Of a stretch of DNA of 64,000 bases, positions 18,489 through 27,093 are shown piece by piece. How positions within the stretch are numbered: the first letter of the stretch is position 1; each line of letters starts with the position of its first letter. A program made the translations under genes and the position numbers. A model generated the notes under the pieces. The model ran no database searches, was not told the origin of the DNA, and saw only the letters and a list, made by a program, of their open reading frames with translations. The stretch is from Martinezella dioscoreae (GTDB taxonomy: Bacteria; Pseudomonadota; Alphaproteobacteria; Rhizobiales; Rhizobiaceae), in the NCBI RefSeq assembly GCF_009176305.1, contig NZ_BLAJ01000002.1, forward strand, positions 496,001 to 560,000, in the 5' to 3' direction.

Positions 18489-19733
18489 TTAGAAGCGTTG
18501 CGGCGAGAATGGCGTCAGATCGATCGCCGGTGCCTTCCGTGTCAAAAGGTCGGCGACAATACGCGCCGTGCCGGCCGATTGGGTCAAACCGAGATGACCA
18601 TGGCCGAAGGCATAGATCACGTCCGGCGTCGCCTTGGCGCTGCCGATCGCAGGCAGGCTGTCGGGCATCGATGGGCGGAAGCCCATCCATTGCACGCCAT
18701 CTTCCGGCTTGAGACCGGTCAGGAAAGTGCGCGCCTTCTGCAGCATGGCTTCGGAACGGCGAAAATTCGGCGGCAAGGCCAATCCGCCCAGCTCCACCGC
18801 ACCGCCGACACGAATGCCGGTCGAAAGTTTGCTGACGACGAAGCCATGGCCGCCGAAGGTGATCTGCGTGCGCAGGTCGAAGGCATCGGCCGGAAGCGTC
18901 GTGTTGTAGCCGCGCTCGGTTTCGAGCGGTATGTGCTCGCCGAGCGTCTTGGCGATCCGATGCGAGAAGGCGCCGGCGGCCAGGACGACCTTGCCGGCCT
19001 GGCGCAGCTTTCCATCCGCAGCCACCACCTCGACCCCAACCGGAAGCGCCCGAAGCGACGAAATCTCCGATGTCTCGATGACGCCGCCGCGGCTGCGGAA
19101 ATGCTTAGCCAGCGCCAGCGTATAAAGCTTGGGATCGGCAATAGAATACCATCCAGGCGTAAACGTGCCGAGGATGAAGCGCGACGCCAACCCGGGCTGG
19201 ATCGCCGCCATCTCGTCGGCTTTCTTCAGATGCTGGAATTCGATGCCGTGATTGCGGCGAACCTCCCAGCCTTGCAGCGAAGCGCGAAATTCCGCCTCGC
19301 TTTCATAGACCTGGAGATTACCCTCCTTGCGCAGCATGGAGAGCGTCTCCGTCGCGGCGAGAAAAGGCTCAAGTTCGGCCTTGGAAAGATCCATCAGGCT
19401 TGTCTGCGCCGCCGTGGAGTGGGCCACGCGTGAGGGCTGGCAGGCACGCCAGAACCGAAACATCCAGGGCGCGATCCTGAGTGCATAGGCAGGCGGCACC
19501 GAGAGCGGCCCCAGCGGATCGAGGAGCCATTTCGGCGCCTTTTTCAAGATGCCGGGGGACGCCAGCGGCAGGATATCCGTGAAGGCGAAGGCACCGGCAT
19601 TGCCGGCCGAAGCGCCGGCGGCCGGCCCCTCGCGGTCGACGACAACGACGCTCAAACCGCGCGACTGAGCCGCAATCGCGGCGGATAGGCCTATGACGCC
19701 GGCCCCGATGACGATAACGTCCGGTTTTGCCAT
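18489..19733 (-). CDS. FAD-dependent D-amino-acid oxidase/dehydrogenase (DadA/HypO-like)
   Basis: The 414-residue flavoprotein begins with a dinucleotide fold (VIVIGAGVIGLSAAIAAQSRG, then the acidic VVVVDRE). It ends with the DAO-family block WMGFRPSMPDSLPAIGSA..., followed by YAFGHGHLGLTQSAGTAR. Related rhizobial enzymes oxidise D-amino or cis-D-hydroxyproline substrates. The ATG at 19733 overlaps the stop of a small upstream ORF. The longer frame to 19913 is rejected for lack of signals. Its place beside AcnX and a DapA-family lyase suggests an imino-acid substrate. Confidence 0.85.
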   Translation of the reverse strand: MAKPDVIVIGAGVIGLSAAIAAQSRGLSVVVVDREGPAAGASAGNAGAFAFTDILPLASPGILKKAPKWLLDPLGPLSVPPAYALRIAPWMFRFWRACQPSRVAHSTAAQTSLMDLSKAELEPFLAATETLSMLRKEGNLQVYESEAEFRASLQGWEVRRNHGIEFQHLKKADEMAAIQPGLASRFILGTFTPGWYSIADPKLYTLALAKHFRSRGGVIETSEISSLRALPVGVEVVAADGKLRQAGKVVLAAGAFSHRIAKTLGEHIPLETERGYNTTLPADAFDLRTQITFGGHGFVVSKLSTGIRVGGAVELGGLALPPNFRRSEAMLQKARTFLTGLKPEDGVQWMGFRPSMPDSLPAIGSAKATPDVIYAFGHGHLGLTQSAGTARIVADLLTRKAPAIDLTPFSPQRF

Positions 19734-19885
19734 CAACGCACGCTCGCGAGAGATTTCTGCTGATACTGCGGCGCGCCGAAAATCTGTTCGGACTTGCCGA
19801 TCTCGGTCATGACGCTCCGGTGGAAAGAGGCAACGCGATCGGAGACATCGCGAGCAGGCGCTGGTCCAAGCGTTAGGCAGATCAT
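19733..19885 (-). CDS. Small ORF (50 residues) translationally coupled to the oxidase
   Basis: GGAGGAGGG lies at ideal distance before the ATG at 19885 (an in-frame ATG at 19891 also exists but is too close). The frame runs 50 codons and its TGA shares one base with the oxidase start (TGATG). Third positions are G+C-rich as in neighbouring genes. The product has a short hydrophobic start (MICLTLGPAPA), then a charged helical middle and the tail QYQQKSLASVR. I recognise no family. It may be a true small protein or a leader that drives oxidase translation. Confidence 0.6.
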   Translation of the reverse strand: MICLTLGPAPARDVSDRVASFHRSVMTEIGKSEQIFGAPQYQQKSLASVR

Positions 19886-20133
19886 GGTCATCCCTCCTCC
19901 GATGCGGGATCAAGCGCGGATATTACGTCATCAGACAACATATGTTCCGGCGCCATGGCAAGCGTTCTTGTCGGAAGGATCAAGAACGTCTCGGCAACGC
20001 CGGTGCGGATCCGTTTTACCGTCATTTCTTCGGCTGCAGCGACCAGATATTTGCGGGTGACGGCAATTCACTGGCCTTCCTTAGCTGAAGCCGAAAAGCG
20101 CGACGGCATAGCATGTCGATTTTTTGTATTCTT

Positions 20134-20144
20134 TTTGTATTTAT
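20134..20144 (+). promoter_or_regulatory. Candidate shared operator motif TTTGTATTTAT (copy 1)
   Basis: TTTGTATTTAT lies 34 bases before the start of the reductase gene. The identical 11-mer is found at 22375-22385, upstream of the DapA-family gene. A partial copy (TTTTTTGTATTC) precedes it. Both targets lie near a GntR-family gene, which is the natural candidate to bind. The assignment is inference. Confidence 0.4.
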
Positions 20145-20177
20145 AATTTTCAAGTCTATGATGCAAGCGAGCATAAT

Positions 20178-21230
20178 ATGGGAGAACCGAAATTGACTGA
20201 CGTGATCACCCTGACGCCTGATGCGCTGCGAGGCCGTGTCGAAGCGATCCTTTTAATAGCCGGCATCAATGCGCAGCAGGCCGGTGCAATCGCGCGGGTG
20301 ATCGTCGCCGGTGAACGTGACGCCTGCAAGTCGCACGGCATCTACCGCATCGAAGGCGTGTTGCGTGCGGTCAAGGCTGGCAAGGCGCGGCCGGATGCGG
20401 TGCCGCTGCTGGAAAAGCGTGAGGATTCCGCCATCGTGCGGGTGGACGCCAAGAGCGGCTTTTCCAATGCTGCTTTCGAGCTCGGCATGCCTGTGCTTGC
20501 CGAACGGGCTCGCCGCTTCGGCATTGCCGCACTCGCCATCAACGACTGCACGCATTTCGCAGCGCTCTGGCCGGAGGTGGAAGCCCTGACGGATCGAGGC
20601 CTTGCCGCCTTTGCCATGTGTCCGAGCTATTCCACGGTGGCACCCGCCGGAGGCACAGCGCCGCTCCTCGGAACCAATCCCTTCGCCTTCGGCTGGCCGC
20701 GCCTCGATAATCCGCCTTACGTCTTCGACTTCGCGACTTCGGTTGCCGCCCGCGGCGAGATCGAACTGCATCGGCGCGCCGGCAAGCCCCTCCCCGAGGG
20801 CTGGGCGATCGATGCCGAGGGCCAGCCGACCACGGATCCGGAAGCGGCACTGGCCGGCGCAATGCTGCCGTTCGGGGGGCATAAGGGGTCGGCGATCGGC
20901 ACGATGATCGAGCTTCTGGCCGGCATCATGATCGGCGACTTCACCAGCCGCGAAGCGCTCGATTATCTCGGCTCCACGGCCTTCGCACCGCGGCACGGCG
21001 AACTCATCGTCGCCTTCTCGCCGGAGGCCTTCGCTGCTGGTCGACCTGGAAATCCGCTCGCCCGTGCGGAAGTGCTGTTCGAAGCGATTGTCGGCCAAGG
21101 CGCGCGCCTGCCGTCGCAACGCCGCTTTGCCGCCCGCGCTCGCGCGGAAAAGGACGGTATCCCGCTGACAGCAGAGGAAATCCGGCAACTCGATCGCCTT
21201 GAGAAACTCGGCCTAGACGCCGTAGCTTGA
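20178..21230 (+). CDS. Ldh_2/DpkA-family NAD(P)H imine reductase
   Basis: A 350-residue protein of the Ldh_2 (YlbC/malate-lactate dehydrogenase) family. Typical blocks are GERDACKSHGIYRIEGVL near the N-terminus, the central STVAPAGGTAPLLGTNPFAFGWP, and PFGGHKGSAIGTMIELLAGIM. Family members in imino-acid pathways reduce 1-pyrroline-2-carboxylate or 1-piperideine-2-carboxylate to L-proline or L-pipecolate. A TTG at 20193 with GGGAGAA upstream is an alternative start to the ATG at 20178. It diverges from the oxidase-AcnX unit. Confidence 0.8.
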   Translation: MGEPKLTDVITLTPDALRGRVEAILLIAGINAQQAGAIARVIVAGERDACKSHGIYRIEGVLRAVKAGKARPDAVPLLEKREDSAIVRVDAKSGFSNAAFELGMPVLAERARRFGIAALAINDCTHFAALWPEVEALTDRGLAAFAMCPSYSTVAPAGGTAPLLGTNPFAFGWPRLDNPPYVFDFATSVAARGEIELHRRAGKPLPEGWAIDAEGQPTTDPEAALAGAMLPFGGHKGSAIGTMIELLAGIMIGDFTSREALDYLGSTAFAPRHGELIVAFSPEAFAAGRPGNPLARAEVLFEAIVGQGARLPSQRRFAARARAEKDGIPLTAEEIRQLDRLEKLGLDAVA

Positions 21231-21263
21231 GCAATATCGAAATGTAAGTGAAAGCCAACGTAA

Positions 21264-21292
21264 GGTAACAAAAAGAGGCCCATTCGGGCCTC
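21264..21292 (-). terminator. Intrinsic terminator of the DapA-family gene
   Basis: GAGGCCC and GGGCCTC pair around an ATTC loop (21275-21292). On the minus strand the stem is followed by CTTTTTGTTACC, a good U-run. The site lies 30 bases past the lyase stop and may also stop the convergent reductase transcript. Confidence 0.8.
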
Positions 21293-21321
21293 TCATGTTT
21301 GGGTTTAAGCTTGCGACCGCC

Positions 21322-22284
21322 TCAGGCCTTGTACTTTTCCACGGCACCCGGAAGCTTGCTCCATTCCGCATACCAGCTGTTGAACAGCTTGAACTGCGCT
21401 TCGACATAGCCGCGCTGGCTATCGTTCAAGATGTCGCTTTCGTTGAAATGCAGCTCATATTCCTTGTCTCCCTTCAGCACCATCATATGCTTGAAGAAGA
21501 GAACCAGATCCGGACCTTCATCGAAAGAAGACAGAACGGCAAGCGCCTGCTCCAGCTCGAGCGCGCGCTGGCGCGCATCGACGTCGCCCTTGGCGGCCGC
21601 CTGGGCAAGGTTGCAGAGATGAACGACTTCCCTCGGCAACACGTTGCCGATGCCGGTAATGGCGCCGGTTGCACCGCAATTGACGAAGCCGTGGAAGACC
21701 GCCGTGTCAACACCGATCATCAGCGATACGTCATCGTCGCGGCTGGTGATGTTTTCGGCGGCATAGCGCATATCGGCCGGGCCGCCGAACTCCTTGAAGC
21801 CGACGAGATTGGCATGTTCAGCGCGTAGCGCGAAGAAGAGATCGGCGCGCGTTGCAAAACCATAGTAGGGGCTGTTGTAGATGACGGCCGGAAGATCGGG
21901 GGCGGCCGACAGGATCGCTTTGAAATGCGCCTTCTGGGCGGCGATCACTGAGCCGCGCGACAGCACGCGGGGGATGACCATCAGCCCCTTGGCACCGACC
22001 TTCTGGGCATGGGTAGCGTGGGCTACGGCCGATGCCGTATTGACGGCGCCGGTGCCGACGATGACGGGTACGCCCGCTTTGGTCAGCCGATCGACGCCCT
22101 CCATGCGTTGCGCATCGGTCAGAAGCGGCCAATCGCCCATCGAGCCGCAATAGACCACAGCCGACATGCCCTCGGCGATCAACTGCTTGCCCTTGCGCAC
22201 CAACGCATCGAAATCGGGACTGCGATCGGCTTTGCACGGAGTCATCAAGGCCGGGATCACCCCGGAGAAAATGCTGGACTTCAT
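21322..22284 (-). CDS. DapA/DHDPS-family lyase, possible 1-pyrroline-4-hydroxy-2-carboxylate deaminase
   Basis: The 320-residue TIM-barrel protein has the DHDPS family marks: GSMGDWPLLT near residues 48-57, the tyrosine in VIYNSPYYG (about 137-145), and the Schiff-base lysine in LVGFKEFGG (about 166-174). Family members include dihydrodipicolinate synthase, N-acetylneuraminate lyase and HypD of hydroxyproline catabolism. Beside an amino-acid oxidase and AcnX the HypD role is the best guess. The start at 22284 is preceded by AGAGGAT; the frame to 22341 is rejected. Confidence 0.75.
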   Translation of the reverse strand: MKSSIFSGVIPALMTPCKADRSPDFDALVRKGKQLIAEGMSAVVYCGSMGDWPLLTDAQRMEGVDRLTKAGVPVIVGTGAVNTASAVAHATHAQKVGAKGLMVIPRVLSRGSVIAAQKAHFKAILSAAPDLPAVIYNSPYYGFATRADLFFALRAEHANLVGFKEFGGPADMRYAAENITSRDDDVSLMIGVDTAVFHGFVNCGATGAITGIGNVLPREVVHLCNLAQAAAKGDVDARQRALELEQALAVLSSFDEGPDLVLFFKHMMVLKGDKEYELHFNESDILNDSQRGYVEAQFKLFNSWYAEWSKLPGAVEKYKA

Positions 22285-22374
22285 CTTTCTATCCTCTTGG
22301 GCCGGGGGTGGATCGGCTATCAGCCCAGCTGCATCCGCCACCGCGCCTCACCGTTTTCGCAGCATTGATATACC

Positions 22375-22396
22375 TTTGTATTTATTTTGTCGACAA
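22375..22396. promoter_or_regulatory. Operator region: TTTGTATTTAT (copy 2) and TTGTCGACAA
   Basis: The second exact copy of TTTGTATTTAT (22375-22385) abuts a perfect 10-bp palindrome TTGTCGACAA (22387-22396). They lie between the GntR gene and the lyase gene. GntR proteins commonly bind short TTGT...ACAA dyads, so this is the most likely site for the neighbouring regulator. Not proven. Confidence 0.45.
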
Positions 22397-22408
22397 GAAA
22401 TATGCAAA

Positions 22409-23110
22409 TCAAAGGCTGACGTCGAGACGGTCCCCGCGCATCAGCAATTTCTGGATTTGGGCGACGATCTGCTCAGCATGTTCGCGCGCAAGGCGCTCGG
22501 CAAGTTCCGTATCCCGCGCCTCGACAGCGGCAATGATTTCATCGTGCTCCTCGACGAAACGACGCGGCAGACGATCGTCGTAGGATTGGTAATAGAGGCG
22601 CAGGAGGCGCCGTCCCTCATCTAGCAATCGCGAGAAGAGGCTGGTGAAATAGGGGTTGCGGCCAGCCTCGGCGATCGCGAGATGAAGCGCGGCATTGGTG
22701 GAGATCATGGCGAGCGCATCCTGCGCTTCGACGGCATCGGCGAACTCAGCCTGAAGCGCGCGCACACCTTGAAGATCTTCCGGACGATGATATTTGGCGG
22801 CAAGCTGCGTTGTCACCCGATACATCAGCACCAGCGCATCGAAATAGCTATGCATGTTGAGAAAATCGATCTGCGAGACCATGGTCGAGCGGTTGGGCAG
22901 CGTATCGATCAACCCCTCGCCTGCCAGCCGCACGAGCGCCTCGCGGATCGGCGTGCGCGACATGCCGAAGCGTTCGGAAAGCTGCACCTCGTCGATGGGG
23001 CTGCCAGGCGGCAATTCGAGATCCAGAATTTCGTCCCTCAGGATATCATAGACCACCTTCACGCCGGAGCCGCGCTTGCGCTCGTTTCGGAGGCTTGTTT
23101 CATTATCCAT
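22409..23110 (-). CDS. GntR-family (FadR/FCD) transcriptional regulator
   Basis: The 233-residue protein has an N-terminal winged helix (VVYDILRDEILDLELPPGSPIDEVQLSERFGMSRTPIREALVRLAGEGLI, within residues 19-68) and a C-terminal FCD ligand domain whose histidines (for example LHLAIAE and the late EEHDEIIAA) would hold a metal. It is upstream of the lyase gene on the same strand. It probably responds to an acid intermediate of the island's pathway. Confidence 0.88.
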   Translation of the reverse strand: MDNETSLRNERKRGSGVKVVYDILRDEILDLELPPGSPIDEVQLSERFGMSRTPIREALVRLAGEGLIDTLPNRSTMVSQIDFLNMHSYFDALVLMYRVTTQLAAKYHRPEDLQGVRALQAEFADAVEAQDALAMISTNAALHLAIAEAGRNPYFTSLFSRLLDEGRRLLRLYYQSYDDRLPRRFVEEHDEIIAAVEARDTELAERLAREHAEQIVAQIQKLLMRGDRLDVSL

Positions 23111-23209
23111 GGCTAACTGACCTCTTCTTTCAGCGTGAGAAATAAAGGGGCATGCCAGCTAAATCAACGCCGCTTCCCGGCATTCGGGGCCTTTACCAAA
23201 AATCGAGGA

Positions 23210-24376
23210 TTACGCCGAGCGAACGTAAACTTCGGCGACAAAGTCGCTGCTCGCATCACAGACCCGGTTTCGTCCGCCTGCCTTCGCCAGATAGAGGGCA
23301 CGATCCGCTTCGCGACAAAGCTCGGCTAGCGACCTGCATTCCCGGCTCACCTTCGAAATGCCAATGCTCGTCGTCACCACCACATCGACACCGAGATCCG
23401 GAAATCGGGTTCGCTGAACAGCTTCTCGAATGCGCTCGGCCTGGATAAGCGGCTCTCCTGCTTTCAAGGGAAGAAAGATTATGAACTCCTCTCCTCCCTG
23501 CCGCGCGAAAATGGCGGACGACGGCAGAATCGCCTCTATTGTTCGCGATACTGCAACGAGAACTTCATCTCCCGCCGCATGACCCCAACGATCATTGAAA
23601 TGCTTGAAGTGATCGATATCGAGATAAAGAATGGCATCTCCATCCCGAAGCCGTGCGGAAGCGTTCTCGTTGAAGAAGCGGCGATTATAAAGACCGGTCA
23701 GGCCATCTCGCTCGGCTGTTTGTCTGAGTTTTATCTGTTGGCGCTCGCTTATGAAAATGACGATCGACAGCGCCAGCACGAACTTGGAAAGGATCATCAG
23801 CAGGAAGCCGCTCGCCACATCGAGAAGGACAAAGGAATGGAACGAGAACTCGAAGGCCATTATCAGCGATAGCAGGCTGCAGGCCAATAATATTGCGGCA
23901 ACGAATTTTCTGATCGGCAGCGGTTCGCGAAAGGAATCCTTGAATATGACGCTCGCCGCGCCGGCAAGCATCACGCTGCCGAGGGAATTGAATGTCACCG
24001 CCCGATATGTATTGTTCAAATGAAATGCCGTGAAAGCTCCGACAAGCAAAGTCAGCAGCGCAGGCAGCAATGCAAGAGCCGGTATCACCTTTCTGTCGGG
24101 ATCGCTGATCACTACGAAAGATGAGCCGAGCAGTGAATATCCAAGCACGGCGCAAACGAGATTGATAAGGCTGAGAGGCGCATAGAATGCCGTATAGGTT
24201 TCGGCATATCCGGCCAATGTTGATGCCGCAGCGAGAATTACGAAACTTGAGGCAAGCAGACCAACGCCGCGGCTTTCATTCGAGCTATATTTCAGATAAC
24301 CCAAAGTCACCGCACCAGCGATATAGGATGTCTTTTGGAGAAAGAGCACCGTCGGCATATCTAATTCATTGATCAT
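23210..24376 (-). CDS. Membrane-bound diguanylate cyclase (GGDEF)
   Basis: The 388-residue protein has about seven hydrophobic segments in residues 1-205 and a GGDEF domain from about 215. The active-site motif is GGEEF (in FARQGGEEFIIF), with the metal aspartate in YLDIDHFKHFND. The residues where the inhibitory RxxD site would lie read PSSA, so product inhibition at the I-site is unlikely. It should make cyclic di-GMP from GTP in response to an unknown membrane signal. It stands alone. Confidence 0.88.
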   Translation of the reverse strand: MINELDMPTVLFLQKTSYIAGAVTLGYLKYSSNESRGVGLLASSFVILAAASTLAGYAETYTAFYAPLSLINLVCAVLGYSLLGSSFVVISDPDRKVIPALALLPALLTLLVGAFTAFHLNNTYRAVTFNSLGSVMLAGAASVIFKDSFREPLPIRKFVAAILLACSLLSLIMAFEFSFHSFVLLDVASGFLLMILSKFVLALSIVIFISERQQIKLRQTAERDGLTGLYNRRFFNENASARLRDGDAILYLDIDHFKHFNDRWGHAAGDEVLVAVSRTIEAILPSSAIFARQGGEEFIIFLPLKAGEPLIQAERIREAVQRTRFPDLGVDVVVTTSIGISKVSRECRSLAELCREADRALYLAKAGGRNRVCDASSDFVAEVYVRSA

Positions 24377-24644
24377 CGAAAACTACCAAAGCAGCCGGAA
24401 AGCATCGCGGCCTCGATACTCCGAACGATCTAAAGATTTTGCCAATGGGGTTGCTAAAGATCTTGAAAAAGCAGCATCTGCGATAAGTCTTCGCCGAAAG
24501 CAGATCACCGCTATGGGCGGGACTGGCATCAAGGCAACACCGGTCGGCTGACGCTTCTCCGCCATTGCGCCGGATCGAAAACTGCCTAGGGTAAACGCCT
24601 CGCCTCCGTTGCAGAAAGCTGCCGAATTCAACCTTGAACACGCT

Positions 24645-25520
24645 ATGAATTTTATGTCGAACAGAGATTTTCTCGAGTTTCACTCGTTGCCCCCGAGCGT
24701 TATCCTAGGGATTATTGACCGGGCAGACCAACTTGCAAAGCATTGGCATGAACGCACGATGCCACAAGCCCTGTTCGGCAAGCGCGTGGGCATCATTGTC
24801 GACGACACGGGATGGAGAAACACGACCGCTTTCGATCTCGGCGTGAAGGCGATGGGCGGCATATCTGCTCAACCTCTCATCAGCTTCAGTACTCGCGAAC
24901 CCACAGCCGATCTAGCGGGCTACCTCGATAATTGGCTTGATCTTCTTGTCGTCAGGACAAAAGAGCTTGCTACTCTGCATGAGCTTGCTGCCGCCGCGGA
25001 AGCACCCGTTATCAATGCCCGAACAAGAACCAATCACCCTTGCGAAACGCTTGGCGATCTTGCCTATATCAAGAGCGTAAGAGGAACGCTTGATGGCCTC
25101 AAGGTTGTCGGAATTGCGCCAGACGCCAATATATTGAGATCATGGGTCGAGGCATCACGATCGATGCCGATGCACGTCGTCCAGGTCTATCCGGAGCGCT
25201 GGCACGTCACCGACCCGGACCTTCTGAACTCGAATTTTGAAAGCAGCAGGGACATTCGCCATCTGCTCGATGCGGACGTCATCATTACCGATTCATGGCC
25301 AACGGACGCAGAAGAAGATGCGTTGGCTGAGTATCGGGTGTCGGCTTCGCTTCTCAACGAAGGAAAGTAAGGCGCTATCTTTTTGCCATGCCCGCTAGTC
25401 ACGAGAGGTCAGGAACTGACGGCGGATGCAAAGCTGCATACAGCCTGCCAAAGCCGATTGGCCAAGGCATTTTTGCTTCATGCCCAGAATGCCTTGATTG
25501 AGTGGATGATGACGTCGTAA
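24645..25520 (+). pseudogene. Ornithine carbamoyltransferase-like gene with an in-frame stop
   Basis: The frame resembles OTCases: an N-terminal DFLEFHSLPPSVILGIIDRA helix, a GK..GIIVDDTGWRNTTAFDLGVKAMGG block where the STRTR loop would be, and INARTRTNHPCETLGDL (the HPCQ motif). A TAA at 25368-25370 stops it, but the same frame continues for 49 codons with FLPCPLVTRGQELT and LLHAQNALIEWMM. These match the usual C-terminal HCLP..RG.E(V/I)T and LHAQKA.L..LM pattern. The full length (291 residues) is that of a normal OTCase. The STRTR loop is degenerate, so the gene may already have differed in function. Confidence 0.75.
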
Positions 25521-25661
25521 TCGTCGATGACGACATGTCTTGCGATGCGACGCAAATAGCGACCACGACTCTGATTGGTTTTCGAACTTTGAAGCGACGG
25601 AAGAGCTTTGGCTATAAAGGCGCCTGCGTGACATAAATCCTGAAAATCGGAACCGCGGACA

Positions 25662-26102
25662 ATGATCTGGTTTGATGCCGCTCTTGAAAAGCATGCTGAC
25701 GATGATCTTCTGCGGCGTTCCATCGCGACTGTACTCAGTGTCGATACCGACAGCGTGGACGTAATCCACGACATAGCGCAAATCGCGGATATGCCGGCAA
25801 CATGCCTCGTGACGTCGGAAGCTTTCGATGACTATTCGCAGACCATCAGCATCTATCACTCCAGTGATCTGCACCCGCCGCTTCTTCTGGACGCTGCCAG
25901 CCAACTGGCACGACTGCTCCAGAGATCGCTCCTGGTTGCCAACGACGAGACAACGAATCCCTATTCTTTCATTCTGATATCCGGCGCCGGAGAGCCTTCC
26001 GTCGTTCTGGTGGATCCGGACGCACTCGACGAGAACGATCGCTACGTCATTACGAGCCATACTTCCGGCATAAGCGGACAATCACGGGAGTCCGGCAAAT
26101 AA
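25662..26102 (+). CDS. Hypothetical protein, 146 residues
   Basis: An acidic, soluble product with no signal peptide or membrane helix (N-terminus MIWFDAALEKHADDDLLRR; centre LARLLQRSLLVANDETTNPYSFILIS; tail EPSVVLVDPDALDEND). I do not recognise a family. A 228-codon minus-strand frame overlaps it, but its product is arginine-, cysteine- and histidine-rich in the way of a shadow frame. The gene follows the OTCase-like pseudogene in the same direction. Confidence 0.5.
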   Translation: MIWFDAALEKHADDDLLRRSIATVLSVDTDSVDVIHDIAQIADMPATCLVTSEAFDDYSQTISIYHSSDLHPPLLLDAASQLARLLQRSLLVANDETTNPYSFILISGAGEPSVVLVDPDALDENDRYVITSHTSGISGQSRESGK

Positions 26103-26178
26103 TTCTCATCCTCCCTGTCGGAATCACCTTCGGTTGGCCGTCCTTGGAATATCAACCGCGTCAACCTGGAGGGATATC

Positions 26179-26604
26179 GTGGAAAACGCTCAATCAATTT
26201 GGCAGACAGCCGCCGTTCTCATCGCGCGCCTCATCTTCACCGCCGTCTTTGTGATGGCCGTCTCGTTCAAGTTTATGGATATGGGCGCGACTGCGAGCTA
26301 CATCGCTGCCGCCGGCTTTCCATTTCCATTATTCTTGGCTTGGTGTGCCGCAATCCTTGAAGTGCTGCTTGCCGTTGCTTTCTTGACCGGTGCTTTGTTC
26401 GTCCCGGCTACGCTCGTTGCAGCCGTGTATGTCATCTTCCTCGGATTCTCATTCCATGGTCCGGGCCGTTGGGCCGGCAACCAAGCTGAATTCGGCTTCT
26501 TCGTGGATCACTTCGTTTTCGTAGCGGGACTGCTCTTCGCCGCCGTGCATGGGCCGGGAAACGTATTTGCCCTCGGGTGGACGCCTTGGTCGGAAAGGAT
26601 ATGA
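26179..26604 (+). CDS. DoxX-family membrane protein
   Basis: The GTG at 26179 follows GGAGGGATATC, which decides the start over an upstream ATG at 26134. The 141-residue product has four hydrophobic segments and the DoxX pattern: LIARLIFTAVFVMAVSFKF, then YIAAAGFPFPLFLAWCAAILEVLLAVAFLTG, and a final FFVDHFVFVAGLLFAAVHGPG. DoxX proteins are small four-helix membrane proteins linked to redox or oxidative stress. The gene is isolated. Confidence 0.82.
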   Translation: MENAQSIWQTAAVLIARLIFTAVFVMAVSFKFMDMGATASYIAAAGFPFPLFLAWCAAILEVLLAVAFLTGALFVPATLVAAVYVIFLGFSFHGPGRWAGNQAEFGFFVDHFVFVAGLLFAAVHGPGNVFALGWTPWSERI

Positions 26605-26856
26605 AGCAGTTTCAGCATGATCTGAAGCTGGCCGCACCATTCCGTTTTGAGGTGAGATGGGTAATCCGCTGGCGCAAACTTGCAGCGCTGAGGTCGCATA
26701 ACGAGGCACTAGCAGCTTGGAATCTGCTCGACGAACCGATGCTGCGATAGGTGGAGCAGATTTGGAGGCATAAACGCGCTTTCCAGACCATCCCACATAA
26801 TTCGTGAGATGGCGCCCCCGCATTTAGGCACCGTCCCCGTTTAGCAAGCCTATCTC

Positions 26857-27093
26857 TTAAGCGAAGCGAATTATCCATACGATGAGGAGCATGTCGATTA
26901 GCAATGCAATCACCAGAAGGAGGCCTATGAGCTTTCGTCGCTCTACCGTCTCCCTGGATTCAATTTTGAAAGCCGCTTTGTAAGCGTTTTCGGTGTCTCG
27001 GTCACTCACTGGTCTAATAGAATTTCGAGGGCGCGTCATATTGACGAGGCCGCATGTGACGAAGATGAAAAATAATAGTAGATAAGGGGCCAT
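26857..27093 (-). CDS. Small membrane protein with two helices
   Basis: A 78-residue frame with a hydrophobic start (APYLLLFFIFVTCGLV, residues 2-17), a charged middle rich in R, D and E, and a second helix at about 56-75 (LIGLLLVIALLIDMLLIVWI). The even charge distribution and two clear helices suggest a real gene. No strong ribosome site is visible before the ATG at 27093. Family unknown. Confidence 0.5.
   Translation of the reverse strand: MAPYLLLFFIFVTCGLVNMTRPRNSIRPVSDRDTENAYKAAFKIESRETVERRKLIGLLLVIALLIDMLLIVWIIRFA

Noticed and set aside
25395..26081. 228-codon minus-strand frame over the 146-residue gene
   Set aside because: The product is rich in R, C, H and S and has no domain; the plus-strand frame has a more natural composition.
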